Shown piece after piece: positions 55,962 through 64,000 of a DNA stretch of 64,000 nt. The stretch comes from Hygrophila difformis. Taxonomy: Eukaryota; Streptophyta; Magnoliopsida; Lamiales; Acanthaceae. The position numbers and the translations under genes were made by a program. The stretch covers positions 52,579,459 through 52,643,458 of the forward strand of contig JAOANR010000004.1 of the NCBI GenBank assembly GCA_030278955.1, read 5' to 3'. Each line of letters opens with the position of its first letter. The first letter of the stretch is position 1. The notes under the pieces were generated by a model. The model saw only the letters and a list, made by a program, of their open reading frames with translations, was not told the DNA's origin and searched no databases.

Positions 55962-56492
55962 TTTTTCGAAAGCCTCAACTTTTTCTTTCCTCAATTAATG
56001 CCTTCCCCTTGTTTCATGTGACTCCTGTGACTCCTTATCTCCACTGTTGGGTTCGTCTTTTTCGTGATCCTTCTGGGGGGAATTCTATGCGGACTGACAG
56101 TCGGCTGTCGGCGTGGGTGTGAACACGCGGGAAATGGATCTGTTACCGCGTAACTGCTAGATATTGTTTCCTCATCCTGAACCGCATTTGGGGAACCGAC
56201 GGTTAGGGTTTAGGTTTTCATGGTGGTGGGTGGCGAGCAATAATTGATCAAATTATGGAATGATGATTCAGTAAGTGATTTGGGAGGGAGTTGGTACTCG
56301 GTAGTGAGTAGGAACATAGAGAATGCGGTGGAAGACTAGGGAAGTAGTCGCGTTTGCTGAAATTGGAAACAGCGAGACACGCTTTTCCCCGCCAGGCGCC
56401 ACCAAGTCCAAGAGCCTTCAAGACACAGAGGTATTTGGATAGGGCACGTAATAATGAATGCATGGGCGGGCACGTGTCTGTTGCCCAGACTA
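55962..56492. other. EF-hand gene upstream region
   Basis: Promoter and 5' UTR of the minus-strand EF-hand gene. No separate gene; the frame at 56248-56463 is not supported. Confidence 0.5.
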
Positions 56493-56500
56493 CTCATGTA

Positions 56501-57026
56501 TAGGGGTGAAAGCGGTACGGTAAATATCCGACCGATCCGATGCCGTATCCGATTATATTCGAATCCGAATCCATTTTCGACTATCCGGCCGGATATTTCA
56601 ATATCCGTATCCGAATCCGAATCCGTATTTTAATATCCGCATTCGTATTCGTATTCGAAAATATCTGACCGTATCCGATAATATCCGACCGTATCCGAAA
56701 ATTGATAGGATATTATCCGGATTTTAAATATGGATATCCGGATATATTAATATATTATTATTTAATAATTAAAAATTATTAATAATTATTAAAAAAATAT
56801 CAAATTTTCAAAAAAGATTATAAAAAATTATCCGATAATCTGTATCCGATTGAATCCGTATCCGTCATATATCCGTCCTGTATCCGTACCGTATCCGTAA
56901 TCCGAAATATCCGAAACCGTATTCGTATCCGGCCCATCCGTATTCGATACCGAATTCAACGAAACAAATATGGATAATATCCGTATCCGACACTATCCGA
57001 CCGTATCCGTACCGTTTTCATCCCTA
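56501..57026. mobile_element. Ac/Ds-like hAT non-autonomous element (526 bp)
   Basis: Ends TAGGGGTGAAAGCGGTACGG and CCGTACCGTTTTCATCCCTA form a near-perfect inverted repeat of the TAGGGATGAAA type known from Ac/Ds. It is flanked by the perfect 8-base direct repeat CTCATGTA (56493-56500 and 57027-57034), the hAT target-duplication length. The interior is packed with ATCCG/TATCCG/ATTCG motifs on both sides of an AT-rich core, like the sub-terminal transposase sites of hAT elements. It has no coding capacity. Confidence 0.92.
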
Positions 57027-57288
57027 CTCATGTAAGAAACTGCCTACTTTTATTATGTAACTGTAGTAGTGATAAATTTGTGCCTATACTGTAGTCTGTA
57101 CACATCCACACCACATACCTCACTTTTGCATTCTGTACAGGATGATTTGGGGATTTATGGTTCGAGAGGAGGCAACTAGGTCTGGTCCTTGGTTTGAAAA
57201 TAGGATTGTTGGATAGCATTCATATCCCACATCCGAAGAATAGAAGCATAGAATTATAAATATAAGAATTCACCAAATGTAGGAGACT

Positions 57289-57608
57289 TTTGGTGTGTTT
57301 GGGAGACAGAAGATTGCAAAATAGCAGATAGTAAATTTGACCAGCTGATTTGAATAGCAGATATGAAGAGTAGATTTGACTAGCAGACAGTAATAATAGA
57401 TTTTATTGTTTGGTAGATTAGCATATAGGAAGATATTTTAGTGATTGTCCAATATGCTTGTTAATCTGCTTCAGAAAGAAGCAGATGAGATTTGAGCAGA
57501 TGGAGCCCATTATGCTCTTCTAATCTACTGCTTGCCAAACACAGGAAAATAACACATTGGTAATTGGCCATATGTTGTAGAATCCGCTGGCAACCAAACG
57601 GGACTTTT
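57289..57608. mobile_element. Candidate small inverted-repeat element
   Basis: Left GGTGTGTTTGGGAGACAG and right GCAACCAAACGGGACTTTT are weak inverted ends of a type common in plant hAT-like MITEs; the interior repeats AGCAGATxxxATTTGA motifs. A decayed Stowaway-like right half follows at about 57610-57750. The target duplication is unclear. Confidence 0.4.
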
Positions 57609-57750
57609 ATCGTACTAGAATCGTCTTCTCTTGTAGTTTTAGAATATTAAATTTTTATAATTTTTACATGTACATAATATAAGTTATTCATTGTTAAAAA
57701 TACGCATTGGATTGTAAATGTTGCAGATTCATGAAAACAGATGAAGTATT

Positions 57751-58940
57751 TAATAGCCTTATTTGCAATTAGGTAATTTGAATGCACCCTTTCAACACAC
57801 ATCCAATCATCACAATCTGTTGTTTCGATACCATTGAAGTAATTTAGAGTAATTTTAACATCAATCATTTGTAAAAATTAGTGGACAACGTGATGTTGAT
57901 GATGATGTGATAAAATAGTAGACATCTATCCTGATGTTGATGATTATCTACTAGGGTTGAAAAAGGGACATTTATATTAAATGATTGTTAAAATGGCTTT
58001 TTCTGTCCACTCATCTTTTTTCAGTATCAATAGCATACTACAAAATCTTTTGGTACTCATAATATTTATAGAGGAAGGGACTACAATTTCGATTTCAAGC
58101 TACAAAATTTTTGGATTTGCAATATATTCCACCAAATTGCTTGTGCGGAGAGATTGGTTGGATTCAGACATTGGCTTGATGATGTCAAACAAATACGGGA
58201 GAGACTACCGCCGCCTATGGGATGTGCCAAAAGAGCTGGGAGTAGGGGGGATGATGCTGCAAAATCTTAATCTTTTGGTTGATTATTGGTATATTTGGGA
58301 GCAAGCGGATCCACTAGCAGATAGCATATTCGAAGAGCAGATTGTCTCACAATTCTCTCTCCGAATCCACTACCCGCTAACTCTCAAACATCTCTATATA
58401 TGTGCGCTGCTGCTCTACATTTTAGTAATGGTAGTATTCAACTAATTGGAGTGTAGATTGCTTCCTTGAGGGCGGTATAGAGGTGCCCTGGTGTATTAGT
58501 GTGGGGTAGTTTGGTGGGACAGAGTGGAATGTCCTATTTTGAAGTGCGTAAATGGTTATCTCGTGTACTATGATGCAACGAACATGTTTTGTGTGGTCAA
58601 TGAAACGCATTCCGATTTGTTACACTTGGAGTGCTCTTTATTGATATACTCTTACATGGTTTTGAATTGCTTCAGGTGGTATTGTGCATATACCACAATC
58701 GAATACTCGTAATTTATAAATGACCATTTGATGCAATGAGCAAATCAAGTAATTCATTACTACAACTTACATATGACACATTGGGATTGGACTGTGGGTT
58801 AGTGAATTGGACAAAAAATGAAATTACCCCAACAGACTCAGAGTTAGCATTACAAGAGATTGTACTAAGAAATTGGTCGGGGCACTCTGCGCTCAATTTT
58901 CTTGGAATTGAAGCCACGACCTATTTGGGCAAACGGGCAT
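57751..58940. other. PPR upstream spacer, no gene seen
   Basis: A 154-codon frame (57981-58445) opens here, but its composition and lack of any recognisable motif suggest chance. AGCAGAT motifs like those of the neighbouring element recur near 58317, so it may be repeat-derived. Confidence 0.45.
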
Positions 58941-60365
58941 ATGTTGCCCCAAATCAAGTTTCTGGAAGCCCGAAATTTTCAATCCATTATTGGATTTTTG
59001 AATCAATGTACTCAAAGGAGGAATCTTGGCGCAGTTAAGGAGGTACATGCCCACGTACTCACCACAGGCTTGTTTTTCAATTTCCCGATTCTTCAAACCA
59101 AACTGGGATTGGCATACGCCCAATGCAGCGATGAGAACAAATTTAAGATTCTATCCCACTTTCTGAAGGGCCTCGGCGTCAGAAACCCGTTGCCATTTAA
59201 TTCCATGATTGCTCAGTTTTGTCAGCAGGGGCTGGATAACTTCTCCCTCCATACCCTTTGTTTTATGCATAGTAACAGTGTTGATGTAGATTCATACGCT
59301 TTGTGCAGCTCTATAAAATCAGCTTCTTGTTTGAATAATATTTGTTTCGTGAAAATTATGCAAGCCTATGTCGTGAAATCGGGATGGTTATCTAGTGTGT
59401 TTGTGGGCAGTGCCTTGGTGGATTATTATGGAAAGTGGCTGTATATCGATGACGCAGCTAAAATGTTCGATGAAATGCCTGTGAAGAATACCGTTTGTGT
59501 TAATGCGCTTCTGTCAGGATTTGCTGAGGCTAAAATGTGGGGGAAATTAAGTGAATTGATTAGGAGGATGCCGTTGTTGAATTTAGCTGCTGACAACTTT
59601 ACTCTGTCGGCTGCACTCCACGCTTGCTGCGGGTTGTGTGATGTAGAATTAGGTAAGCAGGTACATTCAAAAATTACTCGTTGCATAATGGATGTTGGAA
59701 GTGATGTATATGTACAGAGTTTGCTGATCGAAATGTATGGGAAGTGCGGACAGCTGGAAAATGCGAAGAAAATTTTCAATATGGTTGGATATGGTGCAGG
59801 GGAGAGAAGAAGGGATGTTTTCTTGTGGACTTCGATATTAGGTGTGTGTGGAAGGGCTGGAGATTATATGGAAGTTATCAAGTTGTTCAAAGACATGGTA
59901 ACAGAAGGGATAAATCCTGATGGGGTGGCATTTTTGACAGTTATCTCTGCTTGCAGTCACACCGGCCAAGTGGATCTCGGTCTGGAGTACTTTGAGTCTA
60001 TGACGCGTGACTTCGGATTGGTTGCAAGTCTGGAGCATTATAGTTGCATTGTTGACTTGCTCTGTCGTGCCGGAGAGTTGGAGAGGGCTTTCGAATTTCT
60101 GAGTGAGATGCCGGATTCGGAGGAAGAGAATGGTTCAAGGTCCATGTGGGGTGCGTTGCTAAGCGCATGCAACGAGTTTGGGAATATCAAATTGGGAAAA
60201 CTGGCAGCTCAAAGAGCACTTGAGCTGGACCCAAGCAACGTTGGATATTATGTTCTGCTGTCAAATATGTATGCCAAGAATGGCATGTGGGCTGAGAATG
60301 TGCAATTGAGGGAGCTAATGCAAAGAAGAGGATTGAAGAAGGATTTGGGTTGGAGTTCAATATGA
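58941..60365 (+). CDS. PLS-type pentatricopeptide repeat protein with E-type C-terminus
   Basis: Single exon; the frame is open from 58902, but the first ATG is 58941, giving 474 residues. It shows successive PPR motifs: KEVHAHVLTTG near 34-44, FVGSALVDYYGKWLYIDDAAKMFDEMPVKN, YVQSLLIEMYGKCGQLENAKKIF, a VFLWTSILGVCGRAGDYMEVIKLFKDM block, VAFLTVISACSHTGQVDLGLEYFESM, and the E-motif region ALELDPSNVGYYVLLSNMYAKNGMW ending GLKKDLGWSSI. There is no DYW deaminase domain. Such proteins bind organelle RNA, often as editing-site recognition factors that recruit a DYW partner. No convincing organelle presequence is visible from this start, so the true start may be upstream. Nine or fewer repeats make it a short member. 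Confidence 0.88.
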   Translation: MLPQIKFLEARNFQSIIGFLNQCTQRRNLGAVKEVHAHVLTTGLFFNFPILQTKLGLAYAQCSDENKFKILSHFLKGLGVRNPLPFNSMIAQFCQQGLDNFSLHTLCFMHSNSVDVDSYALCSSIKSASCLNNICFVKIMQAYVVKSGWLSSVFVGSALVDYYGKWLYIDDAAKMFDEMPVKNTVCVNALLSGFAEAKMWGKLSELIRRMPLLNLAADNFTLSAALHACCGLCDVELGKQVHSKITRCIMDVGSDVYVQSLLIEMYGKCGQLENAKKIFNMVGYGAGERRRDVFLWTSILGVCGRAGDYMEVIKLFKDMVTEGINPDGVAFLTVISACSHTGQVDLGLEYFESMTRDFGLVASLEHYSCIVDLLCRAGELERAFEFLSEMPDSEEENGSRSMWGALLSACNEFGNIKLGKLAAQRALELDPSNVGYYVLLSNMYAKNGMWAENVQLRELMQRRGLKKDLGWSSI

Positions 60366-60816
60366 GCAGGGAATTCAATTAAAGGGGACACAGCTGCAAA
60401 TGCATGATAGGAACTGTGCAGATTGAGTGAGGATGTCCTGTGATGAAAATTGAAAGGTGGGCGGCTCCCTGGTTGTATCCTGTTCTTTTTTCTTTCCGAA
60501 TGTCAGATGGCTGAATTCTCTGCTGAGTACCCTTTCCACTAAATGAATGCAGATTGAAAATCCAAGCAAGATTTTATTCCTCTAGGATTATGGTTTATTC
60601 TCCCTATTGGACACTCTGAAGCACACCTTTTTTATCATAGTTGTTTTCCTTTCTTGAAGCATCCATGTCGGCGACCCACAAGGTAATATTGTTGTGTCAT
60701 TCAAGAGGTGTGGGTTGAGATGCAGTGAGCAAGCTCTGTGACAGTACCTGGGAGATTGTGCGATACTCTCCTGTCCTAAAAGAACACGGAATGAATCAAG
60801 ATCAAGTGTATAGTGT
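60366..60816. other. PPR 3' region, no gene
   Basis: Probably the PPR gene 3' UTR. No reading frame of note. Confidence 0.5.
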
Positions 60817-61155
60817 AAACATCATTTGGTGATTCATTCTTCAAAGTTCCTTGAGCTTGGCCGATATAGAACACGTCCTAATGGCATGTCCAATTACTTC
60901 ATCATTCCTGCATTGGTACACAGAAAGTCGACAAGGTAAATTATACAGTTTTTTCACCTGGAAGATCATTATTGTAATCCAGTTGCAAACATCATTTGGT
61001 GATTCATTCTTCAAAGTTCTTTGAGCTTGGCCTACATAGAAAACATGCCCTAATGCATGTCCAGTTACTTTATCATTCTTGCATTCGGTACAAAGAAAGT
61101 CGACAAGGTAATAATACCTTTTTCCCCCTAGAAGATCATTATTATAATCCAACTG
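60817..61155. repeat. 170-bp direct tandem duplication
   Basis: Two copies, 60817-60986 and 60987-61155, each beginning AAACATCATTTGGTGATTC and ending near GGAAGATCATTATTGTAATCC. They differ by scattered substitutions and small indels. A 107-codon minus-strand frame crosses both copies and repeats itself, but shows no known domain. Confidence 0.85.
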
Positions 61156-64000
61156 GAATCCCAAAAATTCACTGCGCTAATTATTCATTACAGTTAGAAT
61201 CAATCAGCAAATTTGAAGGAGATAAACCAGGGGATTTAGGCACCATTGGCTGCCAGCCATGTCACGCCCTTACTCTGCCTTGCCTCAAGGCCCTATGTTA
61301 GGTACATTTCAAACTACACTGTCCATGTTATCTTAGATGTTGAGCATATTGAGGGTTTAGATTTCGAAACTAATTTCACTCCTAAATGAGTCTTGGAGAC
61401 AAACCAATGGCATTGATTGAATAAGCATGCTTTGTTTCTACTACAATTTTATTGCTGGCTTGTGCTGAGATAGTTTACCTTATCCTTAACCTCACATATT
61501 CTTTTCTTACAATATTATATTTTTGGATATTTTGATCCCAATAAATTATGTATATTCAGTATTTCGGTTGGCACATACTCTCCAGTTTTTCTTTTTTTCC
61601 CTGAGATTTGCATTTATTGCCGCGGAAATAATACAGAGTTGGTGATCAATCCAGGGTTGTTGTGCTCCAGGTTTTTTAGTAGTTATTACATCAAATTGGC
61701 TGAGCTGTTTGTTGCCCCTACTATCTTCAATACTCACTTCTGAGATGGCCCATGCACATTTTATTATATCTATATATTCATATTCATGTTGGCCATTTCT
61801 TTGCTCCACTGCACTACACACCTATGCCCCATGTGTATGACTATGTCTTCTTACCTTTCCTCCAAATACTCTTAAGTCCATTTCCTGATGTCCATGGTTG
61901 TGAAATTTTCTGGGTTATAACTCATTCTCTAAGTTAATGGACCCTAGAGTAGGCATAAGTGGGGCATCGGATCTAGACTTGTTTATTCAAACACGGTTAG
62001 TTGATAACTTAACTTGGCTCAAATATCAGTGACTGTAATAAGATCAGAAGAACTGAAGTAAAATTTTAGCTCACTCAAACTTAGTAACTTATTTAGGACT
62101 AATCAAAATAATAAAATTTTCATTTTAATTTCTCGAGAAACTAAAAAAAAGGGAGTCTAGATTAATGGACAACTCTATTGAAGACTGAAGAGAACATGGC
62201 AGTACACATGTATGAAGCATTTGTTGTCAGTTAACAATGATTGTAAAATACTAGTATTAATTAATTACAATGATAATGATTACATGCAGGATATTGTATT
62301 TTGTAATGAAGTTAGTTGGAGGAAGTTAAAAAGGTGGGAAAGATAATGGATGATAGATTGAGGTAGTTGGAATTAAGGTACTAACATGGCCTTCATGTGC
62401 CACCCTTACTCATCCATCCATCAATTATTTATACAACATGGACATATGCACAATCACACACAGCCCCAAATTCTTTGAATATGATTGATATCTAGGGATT
62501 TTTATGATTCATTATTATTATTATAATTACATTTCTGCATATCCCTGATGCTCACCACCACACTTTTAAAGGGACCACCTTCCTTATTTACATCTATTAT
62601 TTTATTTAATTTCCCTATCCAATGTGATATTGAGAACATGGGATTGGGGCCATGAGTCCTCTTTCAGCCACCGTACCAGCTTCATAATGTTAATATTGTT
62701 TGCTTCTCTCTCTCTCTCTCATCTGTACTATCAAGGACTGCACTGCATTCTGCAGGAATCTTACATATGTGTACTGTATACACATACTTATATTTTTCTG
62801 TGTTCATTTGAGAGAGTAAAAACAAGAGTAGAAGACAAATATGCTAGCTTTTTTGCAGATCATATTCTGAGCCTTAGAACATGCATGACAGATACATACA
62901 TTACTTGATGATGGAATTACATTCATAATAAATACTACTACTAGTGTATGCAAATACTTTGTATATATGTTTATGCATCATTATCATATCCTCACTCACA
63001 CATATAGTTGGCAACTGGGAATACATACATGATACATATATGGTGATGGAGCCAGGCTCAAGTATTATGAGTGGTGCTCCTTCCTAGTGGCCTTTCATTT
63101 CATCCACCATAATACTTAACCCCAACCCCATATGTATCTAATAGTACTATTTTATTAAGCCTGAATATCATTCTTTCACCACAGATACAACCTAGTTTTA
63201 CAAAATATCCCTTGCTTTACATCAATTTCTTTGATATACATGGTTGCCCAACTTGACCAACTTTCTGCATCACTTGCTATCTTCATCCCTAGTTCCATCT
63301 TTTATTTGGTACTACAATAAAGTGAACCCAGTTACTGTACTCTATATCATTGGATTTTTTTATTTTCAGTTATTTTAATGTAAAAATTTACTATTTTATA
63401 AGGGTAAGCACATGCATTTGTGTATAACTGTATATTACGTAAAGGGTAGAATTTAATCTAACCTCTTGTGTCTTACCTTTATGGCTATATATGTTATTGT
63501 TATGGAAAAAAAAGGTAAAAACGTCCTTTATCTTTCCAAAAATTTCAAATCCGTCCTTTTTCTATTTTATTACCGATTTAGTCCGCTACAAATGCTAATT
63601 ATGTTCAAATCAGTCATTTTTTCACTAATTATATTCTAATTGCTGACGTGGCAAGGGTTTTAATTTAAACCTGACACGTGTGCATAATATTAGTCCTTTT
63701 TCTTTTATCTTTTGCCAATTCAGTCCTAAACTTTTATTTTGTTCTATTTAGTCCTCTACCCCAATCACTCATTTTTATATTAATTGGCCTCAAACCTTTC
63801 AAATTATTTCATTTTAGGCCCAGAACCTTAAATTTTTTATTATTACTAATACATTTATCAAATAAATGCCCAACACACTTCCGTAAATAAAATTAAATAC
63901 CAAACCTCATACATTGGGTTTGACCGCCTTGTTACCGGGTCTTTGAAGCCGAATTTTACGGACTCTCTCTAACCACCCGACCGTAACGATGGTTCATTGG
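61156..64000. other. Right-end intergenic region, no gene recognised
   Basis: AT-rich, with a short (TC)n run at about 62706-62722. The segment from about 63510 has the style of a plant repeat edge (GTCCTTT..., CCGATTTAGTCCG). None of the frames (61546-61821, 62624-62908, 63678-63890 and others) has recognisable content. No tRNA gene or known miRNA hairpin was recognised. Confidence 0.45.

Noticed and set aside
57981..58445. 154-codon frame as a gene
   Set aside because: No recognisable domain, repeat-like AGCAGAT content and no supporting splice or start context.
61956..63100. Possible microRNA precursor in the right intergenic region
   Set aside because: I compared by eye with well-known plant miRNA sequences and saw none, nor a convincing hairpin.

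Overview
The window is nuclear DNA of a flowering plant, most likely a eudicot. The evidence is GT-AG introns, a 26S proteasome RPT4 gene, a CrRLK1L receptor kinase, a PLS-type PPR gene, two RBR ubiquitin ligases, and a dense load of plant transposons (Helitrons, Ty3/gypsy elements, Stowaway-like MITEs, LINE and SINE pieces, an Ac/Ds-like hAT element). I cannot name the species.

Layout. 1-3154: 3' end of a dead chromovirus-type gypsy element with its 3' LTR. 3155-12235: nested Helitrons of one family (three 3' ends with the same hairpin) carrying helicase relics, plus a LINE, MITEs, a SINE and a relic of an RBR 3' end. 12413-19352: two tandem minus-strand RBR E3 ligase genes. 19353-35781: the spacer upstream of the second RBR gene, expanded by a 4-kb Helitron and an 8.4-kb gypsy element; its far end (33995-35400) still matches the spacer between the two RBR genes. 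35782-38720: CrRLK1L receptor kinase, minus strand. About 40085-48712: a near full-length endogenous pararetrovirus (Caulimoviridae). 49205-52028: RPT4, nine exons. 52956-55961: five-exon EF-hand protein, convergent with RPT4. 56501-57026: hAT-like element with an 8-bp target duplication. 58941-60365: PPR gene. 60366-64000: no gene seen.

The most interesting feature is the endogenous pararetrovirus. Eight reading frames, all plus strand, are open from 40177 to 47777, most joined by 4- to 14-base start/stop overlaps. A tRNA-Met primer-binding site is at 40501, and a TATA box and poly(A) signal follow the last frame. The order is small ORF, primer site, three small unknown ORFs, coat protein with zinc knuckle, 30K movement protein, protease-RT-RNase H, transactivator-like protein. 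The movement-protein frame carries a second retropepsin-like domain (DTGA at residue 350) besides the one at the start of pol (DTGA at residue 28). Coat protein lies before movement protein, as I recall for cavemo- and solendoviruses, but here as separate frames. The copy looks young and is not visibly broken; its promoter points toward RPT4 1.1 kb downstream.

Host genes here have ordinary housekeeping, signalling or organelle roles and do not form a pathway. All similarity statements are by eye and from memory of the families; no search was run.
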